From the NCBI RefSeq assembly GCF_004343035.1, contig NZ_SMCQ01000007.1, forward strand, positions 1 to 64,000: a DNA stretch of 64,000 bases, given 5' to 3'. The DNA comes from Longibaculum muris. GTDB taxonomy: Bacteria > Bacillota_I > Bacilli_A > Erysipelotrichales > Coprobacillaceae. Made by a program: the position numbers and the translations under genes. The notes below the pieces were generated by a model that was given only the letters and a program-made list of their open reading frames with translations, was not told where the DNA came from and ran no database searches. This document shows positions 17,001 to 24,931 of the stretch, piece after piece (positions within the stretch are counted from its first letter, which is position 1; each line of letters starts with the position of its first letter).

Positions 17001-18543
17001 AGATTTAGCTCAATTAATATATGATCTTAAAAATGCTAATGATCAGGCTCGTATTAGCGTAAAACTTGTTTCTGAATCTGGAGTAGGAACAATAGCATCT
17101 GGTGTTGCGAAGGCTGGTGCCGATGTCATTTTGATTTCTGGTTATGATGGAGGAACAGGAGCAGCCCCTCAAAGCTCAATTCATCACGCTGGTTTGCCTT
17201 GGGAACTTGGTCTAATAGAAGCTCATCAGAATCTTATTGAAAATGGTTTACGTTCACAAGTTGTCTTGGAGACGGATGGAAAATTGATGAGTGGAAAAGA
17301 TGTTGCTATTGCAGCTTTGTTAGGAGCTGAAGAATTTGGTTTTGCGACTGCACCACTTGTAAGTTTAGGCTGTATGATGATGCGAGTTTGTCATTTAGAT
17401 ACGTGTCCAGCAGGAATTGCAACACAAAATGAATGTTTAAGAAAACGTTTCAAAGGAAAGCCAGAGTATGTTATGAATTTTATGCGTTTTGTTGCGATGG
17501 AATTACGTGAAATTATGGCTGAATTAGGCTTTAAAACAGTGAATGAAATGGTTGGACAAAGACAATGTTTAAAAATCAATGAAAATTTACAAGACCATCA
17601 AATGATTGAGTTAGATAAACTCTTTTCTCCTTGTTCTTTAAATGTTTATCATCAATCAAATATTCATTCAATTCCACAAAATCAAACCCTTGATAAGAGT
17701 GTTTTATTGCCACATTTTTTACCTTACTTTAAGAAATATTTACCGCATCAAGAAACGATTTCTATTTCAAGTTTAAACCGTAGTGTAGGAACTTTATTAG
17801 GTAGTGAAATGACACGTATGTTTAAAGGACAAATTCAAGATGATATGTATCAAGTTCATTGTTATGGTGGAGCCGGGCAATCTTTTGGAGCATTTGTGCC
17901 TAAAGGACTGACTATGACTATAGAAGGTGATGCAAATGATTATTTTGGTAAAGGATTGTCAGGTGGGAAACTTGCGATTTTCCCTTGTAAACAGGCAAAT
18001 TATACTGCCAAAGATAATGTCATTATAGGGAATGTTGCACTTTATGGTGCAACTTCTGGAGAAGCTTATATCTGTGGTCAAGCAGGTGAACGTTTTGCTG
18101 TACGTAATTCAGGGGTGATTGCTGTTGTTGAAGGTTGTGGAGATCATGGATTGGAATATATGACTGGTGGAAAAGTTTTAGTATTAGGAAAAACTGGAAA
18201 AAACTTTGCAGCTGGAATGAGTGGTGGAATTGCGTATGTTTTAGATGAAGATCATGATCTTTATTTACGCTTAAATGATGAACTTGTAATGATGAGTGAA
18301 TTAAATGATATAAGTGATCAAGAAGATGTCAAAAATTTATTAAAAAAACATATAAAAGCAACATCATCAAAATTAGCAAGAGATATTTTAGATGATTTTG
18401 ATAATAAAAAGAAACATTTTAAAAAGGTGATTCCAATTGACTATGCTCATATATTAGAACTTGTTGAGATGGAACAAAAACAAGGATATCAACAAGATGA
18501 AGCAGCTTTACGTGCATTTTTAAAGGTTCATAAAGGAGGATAA
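14044..18543 (+). CDS. gltB: Glutamate synthase, large subunit
   Basis: Transfers glutamine amide nitrogen to 2-oxoglutarate, giving two glutamates. About 1,499 residues, full length. A short propeptide precedes the catalytic Cys in DACGIGAVVHIDG. Next come the Ntn glutaminase domain, the central domain, the FMN-binding barrel (GGKSNSGEGGEDRER, PGEGGHLPGGKV), the 3Fe-4S cysteines (CMMMRVCHLDTCPAG) and the C-terminal beta-helix (GGAGQSFGAF, GATSGEAYICG). The ATG at 14044 is preferred over 14035 because AAAGG is 9 nt upstream of it. It is adjacent to gltD. Confidence 0.95.
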   Translation: MQNGNQLDYTREHDACGIGAVVHIDGHQDYSVVDQALAIVEKLEHRAGKDASGEVGDGVGILLQVSHHFFYKKAKELGIQLSIAGDYGVGMFFFPQDPLKRHHAMKLFERIANKEGGQFLGWREVPCQKEILGKKANECMPSIYQCFIEKPKTCQQGLPFERLLYVIRREFEKSCPETYISSLSSQTIVYKGMFLVDQLRLFYNDLQDQDYHSAIALVHSRFSTNTTPSWQRAHPNRFIAHNGEINTIKGNVDRMLAREETLHSTYFQKDLSKIFPIVDTQGSDSAMLDNTLEFLYMNGMDIAKALLMLIPEPWKNQAMPQNKKDFYHYYATMMEPWDGPAAILFSDGIKMGALLDRNGLRPARYYLLDDQTLILSSEVGVLDIDETHIIKKARLEPGKILLVDTQKQELIEDNQCKMDFANEHSYGEWLNYYVMHLSDLPAPDKKIRIHSQKQRDVLYKTFGYTYEDVKDQILPMAQNNVEPIASMGTDIPLALMSHTHPSLFHYFKQQFAQVTNPPIDSLREEVVVDTTVYLGSHGNLLVDQPQNCRVIEINNPILDGRDIEKLKSIDKPGFKSHVISLLFYKGTSLKEAIDHLCLEVDKAIYQGVNILILSDRGIDENHLIIPSLLAVSALESHLVKTKKRTAVSLVLESGEPRDVHQFACLLGFGASAIYPYLAHECIMEMISLDMLDKEENRAIESYNHAILKGVVKIAAKMGISTLQSYQSAQIFETIGLSKEFMSEYFPHTTYHIGKLGIEDIEKDVRYHHDHAFDLLGLKLDTSLDSLGFHKFRRGEQKEKHLYTPETIILLQKATQTGNYALFKQYTKQLIKEQTFSIRHLLSFDTSQCTPISIDEVESVESIVKRFKTGAMSYGSISKEAHECLAIAMNRLGGKSNSGEGGEDRERLYSEANSAIKQVASGRFGVTSEYLVSAKEIQIKMAQGAKPGEGGHLPGGKVYPWIAKTRYSTPGVTLISPPPHHDIYSIEDLAQLIYDLKNANDQARISVKLVSESGVGTIASGVAKAGADVILISGYDGGTGAAPQSSIHHAGLPWELGLIEAHQNLIENGLRSQVVLETDGKLMSGKDVAIAALLGAEEFGFATAPLVSLGCMMMRVCHLDTCPAGIATQNECLRKRFKGKPEYVMNFMRFVAMELREIMAELGFKTVNEMVGQRQCLKINENLQDHQMIELDKLFSPCSLNVYHQSNIHSIPQNQTLDKSVLLPHFLPYFKKYLPHQETISISSLNRSVGTLLGSEMTRMFKGQIQDDMYQVHCYGGAGQSFGAFVPKGLTMTIEGDANDYFGKGLSGGKLAIFPCKQANYTAKDNVIIGNVALYGATSGEAYICGQAGERFAVRNSGVIAVVEGCGDHGLEYMTGGKVLVLGKTGKNFAAGMSGGIAYVLDEDHDLYLRLNDELVMMSELNDISDQEDVKNLLKKHIKATSSKLARDILDDFDNKKKHFKKVIPIDYAHILELVEMEQKQGYQQDEAALRAFLKVHKGG

Positions 18544-18547
18544 AAGA

Positions 18548-19999
18548 ATGGGACAAAAAGATGGTTTTTTAAGATATCAAAGACAAGATAATGAAGTCAT
18601 TGAACCAAAACAACGCATTAAGAATTTTCATGAATTTCATCATCCTTTAGATTCTCAACAAAGACGTATTCAAGGAGCACGTTGTATGAATTGTGGGGTT
18701 CCTTTTTGCCAGGCAGCAATTGAAATAGAAGGTAAAATAACCGGATGTCCTTTGCATAATTTAGTTCCTGAATGGAATGATGAGATATATCATGGACATG
18801 ATGCTCATGCTCTTTCAAGATTATTAAAGACAAATCCTTTTCCCGAGTTGACAGGACGTGTGTGTCCTGCATTATGCGAAAAAGCATGTATCTGTGGATT
18901 GCATGACGAACCAGTAACGATTAAAGATAATGAACTATTCATTATTGAAAAAGCTTTTCAAGAGCAAATGATGAAACCTATCAAACCCACGGTTTTAACG
19001 GATAAGAAAGTTGCTGTAGTAGGAAGTGGTCCAGCAGGATTATGTGTAGCTTATAAATTGAATCAAAGGGGACATCAAGTAACTGTTTATGAAAAAGAAG
19101 ATCGTGTAGGGGGATTACTGATGTATGGCATACCTTCGATGAAATTAGAAAAGTCAATTATCATGCGTCGAGTAAAGATGATGGAAGAAGAAGGAGTTGT
19201 TTTTAAAACAAATGTTGAAGTAGGCCGAGATATAACCAAAGAACAATTATTACAACAATATGATGCTGTTGTTCTATGCTGTGGAAGTCAAAAAGCACGA
19301 GATTTAAAAGTTAAAGGACGTCAAAGTCAAGGAATTTATTTTGCTGTTGACTTTTTAAAAGCTGTCACTAAAAATGAATTGGATCAAAAGCCATGTCCAT
19401 CAGCTCAAGGGAAAAATGTTGTTATTGTTGGTGGTGGTGATACGGGTAATGATTGTGTTGCGACTTGTATTCGTCAAGGTTGTACTTCAGTAACACAAAT
19501 TGAAATGATGAGTGCTCCACCAACTGTTAATCAAAAACCTTGGCCACAATGGCCTAATGTTTTAAAGGTAGACTATGGACAAGAAGAAAGCCTTGAAGTT
19601 TTTCATCAAGATCCTCGCGTTTACAATACCATTATTAAAGAGTGTTTGCACGATAATGGAAAATTAGTAGGAGTGAAAACATCTAAGGGAAGTTTTGTTA
19701 ATGGAAAATGGCAAGAAAAACCAGCAAGTGAAAAGTATTTAAAAGCAGATTTGTTATTGATAGCTGTTGGATTTGAAGGTGTTTTAGATGGGATTCAAGA
19801 AGCATTTGATTTAGAACTTACATCACATCATACAGTTAAAACATTACCACATCATTATCAAATTAAAAATTCTCAATTCTTTACTGCTGGAGATATGCAT
19901 AGAGGTCAATCGCTAGTTGTTTGGGCCATTCAGGAAGGTTTGGAATGTGCAAAAGAAGTTGATTATTATTTAATGGGATATAGTTATATGAATGAGTAG
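18548..19999 (+). CDS. gltD: Glutamate synthase, small subunit
   Basis: The electron-input subunit: it takes electrons from NADPH through FAD and iron-sulfur centres to GltB. 483 residues. The N-terminus has cysteine clusters for two 4Fe-4S centres (CMNCGVPFCQ, CPLHN, CPALCEKACICG). The FAD Rossmann motif is VAVVGSGPAGLCVAYKL and the NADPH motif VVIVGGGDTGNDC. It starts 4 bp after gltB behind AAAGGAGG. NfnB at 56022 is a paralogue with the same fold; this copy is assigned to GOGAT by its pairing with gltB. Confidence 0.94.
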   Translation: MGQKDGFLRYQRQDNEVIEPKQRIKNFHEFHHPLDSQQRRIQGARCMNCGVPFCQAAIEIEGKITGCPLHNLVPEWNDEIYHGHDAHALSRLLKTNPFPELTGRVCPALCEKACICGLHDEPVTIKDNELFIIEKAFQEQMMKPIKPTVLTDKKVAVVGSGPAGLCVAYKLNQRGHQVTVYEKEDRVGGLLMYGIPSMKLEKSIIMRRVKMMEEEGVVFKTNVEVGRDITKEQLLQQYDAVVLCCGSQKARDLKVKGRQSQGIYFAVDFLKAVTKNELDQKPCPSAQGKNVVIVGGGDTGNDCVATCIRQGCTSVTQIEMMSAPPTVNQKPWPQWPNVLKVDYGQEESLEVFHQDPRVYNTIIKECLHDNGKLVGVKTSKGSFVNGKWQEKPASEKYLKADLLLIAVGFEGVLDGIQEAFDLELTSHHTVKTLPHHYQIKNSQFFTAGDMHRGQSLVVWAIQEGLECAKEVDYYLMGYSYMNE

Positions 20000-20042
20000 T
20001 GATAAAATTATATTGAAATAATAAAAAATTATTAATTTTATC

Positions 20043-20071
20043 TTGAAATAATGATAAAATTTGTTTATACT
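20043..20071 (+). promoter_or_regulatory. carA promoter
   Basis: TTGAAA (20043-20048), 17-nt spacer, TATACT (20066-20071), followed by about 140 nt of leader before carA. Confidence 0.65.
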
Positions 20072-20102
20072 GATAAAAAAATAAAAGAAAGGATTGATGA
20101 AT

Positions 20103-20201
20103 ATGATAGTTGTGAATAAAACACATACAACAAGAATCTTATTTTCATATCTTTTCTATTCTCAAAAAACATATCATGATGATATGTTTTTTTCTAAATG
20201 A
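20103..20201 (+). CDS. Possible 32-residue leader peptide upstream of carA
   Basis: A short reading frame with AAAGGA about 10 nt upstream. Its last third runs through the terminator hairpin at 20164-20193. The product would read MIVVNKTHTTR, then a hydrophobic aromatic stretch, and end in FFSK. Its stop lies just before the carA ribosome site. Position and overlap suggest translation-coupled attenuation of carAB, but no run of Arg codons or other obvious sensor codons is present, so it may be chance. Confidence 0.35.
   Translation: MIVVNKTHTTRILFSYLFYSQKTYHDDMFFSK
20164..20193 (+). terminator. Leader terminator (attenuator) before carA
   Basis: AAAAAACATATC (20164-20175) pairs with GATATGTTTTTT (20181-20192), loop ATGAT. 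It sits between promoter and carA, so it must be read through for carAB expression. I saw no PyrR-type binding loop. Confidence 0.75.
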
Positions 20202-20212
20202 AAGGGGAAACT

Positions 20213-21286
20213 ATGAAAGCTTATTTAATATTAGAAGATGGTCATATTTTTGAAGGAGAAAGTTTTGGTTCAACAAAGGAAGTTATTTGTGAATTTGTGT
20301 TTAATACTTCAATGACAGGCTATGTAGAAGTTTTAACAGATCCTTCTTATGCTGGACAGGGTGTTGTTATGACATATCCATTAATAGGAAATTATGGAGT
20401 TTGTTTAGATGATCAAGAATCTTCTCAACCACATGTTGAAGGCTTTGTTGTGAACGAATTGTCAAGAAAAGGAAGTCACTTTAGGAAACATATGGAATTA
20501 GAAGATTATCTTATTGAAAATGATATACCTGGTATTCAAGGAATTGATACGAGATATCTTACTAAATTGATAAGAGATAAAGGTTGTATGAATGGTATGA
20601 TAACGACAACTTATTATGATGATAGAAATAAAGTTTTAGAAAAAATAAAAGATTATAGAGTTAAGGGTGTTGTAGAGGAAACAACTTGTCAAAAAGCTTA
20701 TACTTTAGGGAATGGTAAAATAAGAGTTGCTTTATATGACTTTGGTGCTAAGAAAAATATTGTTATGGAATTGGTTAAAAGGGGATGTTGTGTGACAGTA
20801 TATCCTGCTTGGACTTTGGCAGAGGATATATTAAAGGAAAACTATGATGGAGTTATGTTATCAAATGGTCCAGGTGACCCAAAAGAATGTCAAGCGATTA
20901 TTCAACAGATAAGAATCTTAAAAGAGAGTCATATTCCTATATTTGCAATATGTTTAGGACATCAATTGATGGCTTTAGCTCATGGCTTTGAAACTGAAAA
21001 ATTAAAATATGGACACCATGGAGCTAATCATCCTGTCAAAGATATGAATACAAAAAGAGTATATATATCTACTCAAAATCACAATTATGTTGTGAAAAAC
21101 ATAGATAAAAAGATTGCTAAAACATGGTTTTTAAATGTTAATGATAACACAATTGAAGGAATTGAATATTTAAAAGAGAATATCAAAACTGTACAGTTCC
21201 ATCCGGAAGCATGTGCAGGACCTACAGACACTGGATATTTATTTGATGAATTTATAGAAATGATGGGAGGTAATCAAAATGCCTAA
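20213..21286 (+). CDS. carA: Carbamoyl-phosphate synthase, small (glutaminase) subunit
   Basis: Hydrolyses glutamine and channels ammonia to CarB for carbamoyl phosphate, the precursor of pyrimidines and arginine. 357 residues. The N-terminal domain is typical (FNTSMTGYVEVLTDPSYAGQ). The class I amidotransferase triad is visible: Cys in FAICLGHQLM, and His and Glu in QFHPEACAGP. The ATG at 20213 follows AAAGGGG; an upstream in-frame ATG at 20198 is less likely. It overlaps carB by 8 bp, so translation is coupled. Confidence 0.94.
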   Translation: MKAYLILEDGHIFEGESFGSTKEVICEFVFNTSMTGYVEVLTDPSYAGQGVVMTYPLIGNYGVCLDDQESSQPHVEGFVVNELSRKGSHFRKHMELEDYLIENDIPGIQGIDTRYLTKLIRDKGCMNGMITTTYYDDRNKVLEKIKDYRVKGVVEETTCQKAYTLGNGKIRVALYDFGAKKNIVMELVKRGCCVTVYPAWTLAEDILKENYDGVMLSNGPGDPKECQAIIQQIRILKESHIPIFAICLGHQLMALAHGFETEKLKYGHHGANHPVKDMNTKRVYISTQNHNYVVKNIDKKIAKTWFLNVNDNTIEGIEYLKENIKTVQFHPEACAGPTDTGYLFDEFIEMMGGNQNA

Positions 21287-24200
21287 AAACAAAAATATTA
21301 AAAAAGTTTTAGTGATTGGTTCAGGTCCAATTATTATTGGACAGGCTGCCGAATTTGATTATGCTGGAACGCAAGCTTGTCGAGCTTTAAAGGAAGAAGG
21401 AGTTGAAGTCGTTTTAATCAACTCGAATCCTGCAACAATCATGACTGATAAAGATATTGCTGATAAAGTTTACATTGAGCCACTAACAGTTCCAGTTGTT
21501 AAACATTTAATTGAAGTGGAGAAACCAGATAGTTTACTGCCTACTTTAGGAGGTCAAAATGCCTTAAATATAGCAATGGCATTGACAGATGAAGGTTTTT
21601 TAGAAAAGCATCACGTTCAAACAATAGGAACATCTACAAAGTCAATAAAACTTGCTGAAGATCGCTTGGAATTTAAAAAAATATTGGAAAGTATTCATGA
21701 ACCATGTGCTCCTTCCATTGTGGTTAATCATGTAGATGATGCTTTAGAATTTGCGCGAAATATTGGTTATCCAGTTGTAGTGAGACCGGCATATACATTA
21801 GGTGGAACAGGTGGAGGAATTGCGCATAATGAAACTGAACTTCATGATATTTGTTCAAATGGTTTAAGACTTTCACGTGTCAATCAATGTCTAATTGAAA
21901 AATGTATTGCGGGATGGAAGGAAATTGAATATGAAGTTATGCGTGATAGTGCTGGCAATTGTATTACGGTTTGTAATATGGAAAATGTTGACCCAGTAGG
22001 TGTTCATACAGGTGATAGTATTGTTGTTGCACCAAGTCAAACTTTAAGCGATAAAGAATATCAGATGTTAAGAAGTTCAGCATTCAATATTATTCAGGCA
22101 TTAGATATCCAAGGTGGATGTAATGTACAGTATGCATTAAATCCAAATAGTTTTGAATATTGTGTTATTGAAGTAAATCCACGTGTATCTCGTTCTTCTG
22201 CTTTAGCTTCTAAAGCTACAGGTTATCCTATTGCTAAATTAGCTGCGAAAATTGCTTTAGGATATCATTTAGATGAAATTAAAAATGCCGTGACTGGAAA
22301 AACATTTGCATCTTATGAACCAACTTTAGATTACATTGTTTGTAAGATTCCTAAATGGCCTTTTGATAAGTTTGTTGGAGCTTCTCATGAATTAGGAACA
22401 CAAATGAAAGCTACAGGAGAAGTCATGAGTATTTCCCAGTGCTTTGAGGGAGCTTTAATGAAAGCAATTCGTTCACTTGAACTAAAGATTCTTGATTTAC
22501 ATATTCCTGTATTGGAAAATATGTCAAAAGATGAATTAAAGAAAAGATTGGAAGTTATTGATGATCAAAGAATCTTTGTGATTTCTGAAAGTTTAAGGAA
22601 AGGAATCAGTGAGGAAGATATTCATCAATTGACAAAGATTGATATGTGGTTTATTGATAAAATTAAACATCTTATAGAAGTTGAACAACAGTTAAAATCA
22701 GAAGAATTAACAGTTGATTTATTAAAACAAGCAAAACGTTTAGAATTTCCTGATGAAGTGATTGCTAAATATAGTGGACAAAGTGAGGAAACAATCCAAA
22801 AAATGCGAAAAAGTCATCAAATTGTTGCTGTTTATAAAACTGTAGATACTTGTGCTGCAGAATTTGATGCTTCTACACCTTATTATTATTCTATCTATGG
22901 GGGTCATAATGAAGTTGATTTTCATTCTCAGCGAAAAAAGATTATGGTTTTAGGTTCAGGACCAATTCGTATTGGACAAGGAATTGAATTTGATTATTGT
23001 TCTGTTCATTGTGTTTGGGCCTTAAAAAAGGCTGGATATGAAACAATCATTGTGAATAATAATCCAGAAACTGTTTCTACAGATTTTGATATTGCTGATC
23101 GCCTTTATTTTGAACCATTGACTAAAGAAGATGTAGCAAGTATTGTGGAAAGAGAAAAGCCAGATGGAGCTATTGTTCAATTTGGTGGACAAACAGCGAT
23201 TCAATTAACACAAGCTTTAATGAAAATGGGGGTTAAGATTTTAGGAACATCGGCAGATAATGTGGATGCGGCTGAAGATCGTGAAAGGTTTGATGATATT
23301 TTAGAAAAATGCCATATTGACAGACCAAAAGGTTCAACTGTCTTTACTGTAGAAGAAGCAATTGAGACTGCTCAAAAATTGGGCTATCCAGTTTTAATTA
23401 GACCTTCTTATGTTTTAGGAGGAGCTGGTATGGAAATTGCATTAAATGATGGAGATGTGAAAACATTTATGGATATTATAAATTGTCAATATCAAGAACA
23501 TCCAATTTTAATAGATAAATATTTGGCCGGTAAAGAAGTAGAAGTTGATGCGATTTGTGATGAAAATGGTGTTTTGATTCCTGGAATTATGGAACATATT
23601 GAACGTGCTGGAGTTCATAGTGGAGATAGTATTTCTGTATATCCAACACAAAAAATTAAACCAGCAATCAAAGATGTAATCGTTGATTATACACAAAGAT
23701 TAGCTAAAGCATTGCATGTAATCGGATTGATTAATATTCAATTTATTGTCTATGAAGAACATGTGTATGTTATTGAAGTAAATCCACGATCATCACGTAC
23801 AGTTCCATATATTTCTAAGGTAACAGATATTCCGGTAGTAGATATTGCTACTAATGTTATTATGGGAAAATCAATTCAACAACAAGGTTATCATTATGGA
23901 TTGGTACCAGAAAAGAATATAGTTGCAGTCAAAATGCCAGTTTTCTCTTTTGAAAAAATTAAAGGAGCAGAAATTAGTCTTGGACCTGAAATGAAATCAA
24001 CAGGGGAAGTCTTAGGAATTGCAACTACTTTTGATGAAGCCATACATAAAGCCTTTATAGCAACTGGAATTCAATTACCAAAGAAAAAGAATATTATTTG
24101 TACAATTAAAGATAGTGCTAAAGAAGAATTCTTACCTATCGCAAAGCAATATGAGGCATTTGGATATACTTTGTATGCTACATTAGGAACATATGAATAC

Positions 24201-24473
24201 TTAAAGGCACATAATATTGATGTTCATCTTATCAATAGAATTAATGAAAAGTCTAATACATTATTTGATTTGATGTTAAGTGACACTGTTGATCTGGTAA
24301 TTGATATTCCTACTAGAAATAATAATTTAAAGGATGGCTTTTTAATACGTAGATTTGCTGTTGAAGCAGGAATTCCTATTTATACATCATTAGATACAGC
24401 TCAAGCATTAATTAATTGTTTAGAAAAAAGCCACCAAGAAAATTTATCTTTAATTGATGTGGCACAATTATAG
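21279..24473 (+). CDS. carB: Carbamoyl-phosphate synthase, large subunit
   Basis: Makes carbamoyl phosphate from bicarbonate, ammonia and two ATP. 1,064 residues, full length. It has the two homologous ATP-grasp halves: the first begins VLVIGSGPIIIGQAAEFDYA (about 10), the second VLGSGPIRIGQGIEFDYC (about 555). Grasp loops are RPAYTLGGTGGG and RPSYVLGGAGME. The C-terminal allosteric MGS-like domain is present. GGAGG lies inside the end of carA. No pyr or arg genes are adjacent, so the linkage here is to nitrogen assimilation. Confidence 0.95.
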   Translation: MPKNKNIKKVLVIGSGPIIIGQAAEFDYAGTQACRALKEEGVEVVLINSNPATIMTDKDIADKVYIEPLTVPVVKHLIEVEKPDSLLPTLGGQNALNIAMALTDEGFLEKHHVQTIGTSTKSIKLAEDRLEFKKILESIHEPCAPSIVVNHVDDALEFARNIGYPVVVRPAYTLGGTGGGIAHNETELHDICSNGLRLSRVNQCLIEKCIAGWKEIEYEVMRDSAGNCITVCNMENVDPVGVHTGDSIVVAPSQTLSDKEYQMLRSSAFNIIQALDIQGGCNVQYALNPNSFEYCVIEVNPRVSRSSALASKATGYPIAKLAAKIALGYHLDEIKNAVTGKTFASYEPTLDYIVCKIPKWPFDKFVGASHELGTQMKATGEVMSISQCFEGALMKAIRSLELKILDLHIPVLENMSKDELKKRLEVIDDQRIFVISESLRKGISEEDIHQLTKIDMWFIDKIKHLIEVEQQLKSEELTVDLLKQAKRLEFPDEVIAKYSGQSEETIQKMRKSHQIVAVYKTVDTCAAEFDASTPYYYSIYGGHNEVDFHSQRKKIMVLGSGPIRIGQGIEFDYCSVHCVWALKKAGYETIIVNNNPETVSTDFDIADRLYFEPLTKEDVASIVEREKPDGAIVQFGGQTAIQLTQALMKMGVKILGTSADNVDAAEDRERFDDILEKCHIDRPKGSTVFTVEEAIETAQKLGYPVLIRPSYVLGGAGMEIALNDGDVKTFMDIINCQYQEHPILIDKYLAGKEVEVDAICDENGVLIPGIMEHIERAGVHSGDSISVYPTQKIKPAIKDVIVDYTQRLAKALHVIGLINIQFIVYEEHVYVIEVNPRSSRTVPYISKVTDIPVVDIATNVIMGKSIQQQGYHYGLVPEKNIVAVKMPVFSFEKIKGAEISLGPEMKSTGEVLGIATTFDEAIHKAFIATGIQLPKKKNIICTIKDSAKEEFLPIAKQYEAFGYTLYATLGTYEYLKAHNIDVHLINRINEKSNTLFDLMLSDTVDLVIDIPTRNNNLKDGFLIRRFAVEAGIPIYTSLDTAQALINCLEKSHQENLSLIDVAQL

Positions 24474-24514
24474 TTTCATCTATGAATAGGTAAAAGATGT
24501 TTGCTTAAAGTATA

Positions 24515-24543
24515 TTGACAATCGTTTTTTTATAACATATAAT
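24515..24543 (+). promoter_or_regulatory. Strong promoter of a small RNA
   Basis: A consensus promoter: TTGACA (24515-24520), exactly 17 nt, TATAAT (24538-24543). A terminator about 100 nt downstream and no start codon with a ribosome site in between point to a short non-coding RNA. Confidence 0.8.
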
Positions 24544-24549
24544 GTAACT

Positions 24550-24642
24550 GAAAAAAGGAACAGCCGATAAGCGGTTATGCCTTGGATTTGTTAAGTAGAA
24601 ATAACTACCTTACTTTACCAGAGCAGGGGTAGTTATTTTTTT
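24550..24642 (+). ncRNA. Candidate antisense antitoxin RNA, about 93 nt
   Basis: Runs from the consensus promoter to a terminator whose arms are AAATAACTACC (24599-24609) and GGTAGTTATTT (24628-24638), followed by T. Its 3' end overlaps the last codons and the 3' region of the toxin gene on the other strand (24633-24755). Convergent overlap at a shared terminator is the usual layout of type I antitoxin RNAs such as those paired with BsrG, TxpA or Fst. Exact ends are inferred. Confidence 0.65.
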
Positions 24643-24755
24643 GCTTTCAATTCCTTATCTATGATGATAAGAAGCAATTTAACAATTAAACTTAATAGTG
24701 CTATGATAAATGTCAGCAATGCCAACATCATCATAACAGCTTCATAAGTATTCAT
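24633..24755 (-). CDS. Type I holin-like toxin, 40 residues
   Basis: A 40-residue peptide beginning MNTYEAVMMMLALLTF, with one long hydrophobic helix (about residues 7-32) and a charged tail ending DKELKAKK. The start follows a near-complete Shine-Dalgarno sequence, GGAGGTGATT. The opening (M-S/N-T-Y/F-E/Q-A-L/V-M) plus single helix matches small membrane toxins BsrE, BsrG and TxpA of Bacillus and the Pfam holin-like toxin family (recognised from memory). Such peptides depolarise or perforate the membrane when an antisense RNA is lost. The convergent small RNA at 24550 is the expected antitoxin. Confidence 0.8.
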   Translation of the reverse strand: MNTYEAVMMMLALLTFIIALLSLIVKLLLIIIDKELKAKK

Positions 24756-24810
24756 GTTAATCACCTCCGTTTTTCATATTTCCAAATCATTGGATATCTA
24801 TGTCAACGAA

Positions 24811-24872
24811 GGTTATGTACCTTCAATCTTACGACCTCACACTTTACCAGAGACAGAGGTCGTTATTTTTTT
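24811..24872. repeat. Second copy of the antitoxin-RNA sequence (diverged)
   Basis: This segment shares GGTTATG, CTTTACCAGAG and a GGTnGTTATTTTTTT end with 24573-24642, in the same orientation, and also forms a terminator (ACGACCTC 24831-24838 with GAGGTCGT 24856-24863, then T). The pair flanks the toxin gene as direct repeats. In par-type (Fst) loci direct repeats let antitoxin RNA pair with the toxin mRNA leader; alternatively this is a decayed extra antitoxin. No clear promoter of its own was found. Confidence 0.5.
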
Positions 24873-24880
24873 AGATTTAT

Positions 24881-24909
24881 TTGCAGTGAAAAAGGATTGG
24901 TGGCATAAT
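24881..24909 (+). promoter_or_regulatory. Promoter of the Hsp70-like operon
   Basis: TTGCAG (24881-24886), 17-nt spacer, CATAAT (24904-24909), giving a very short leader before the GGAGGG site. No CIRCE inverted repeat was seen, so HrcA control is unlikely. Confidence 0.55.
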
Positions 24910-24931
24910 AATATCAATTGGAGGGATAATG

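Noticed and set aside
20072-20212. PyrR binding site in the carA leader
   Set aside because: The conserved PyrR anti-antiterminator loop pattern is absent.
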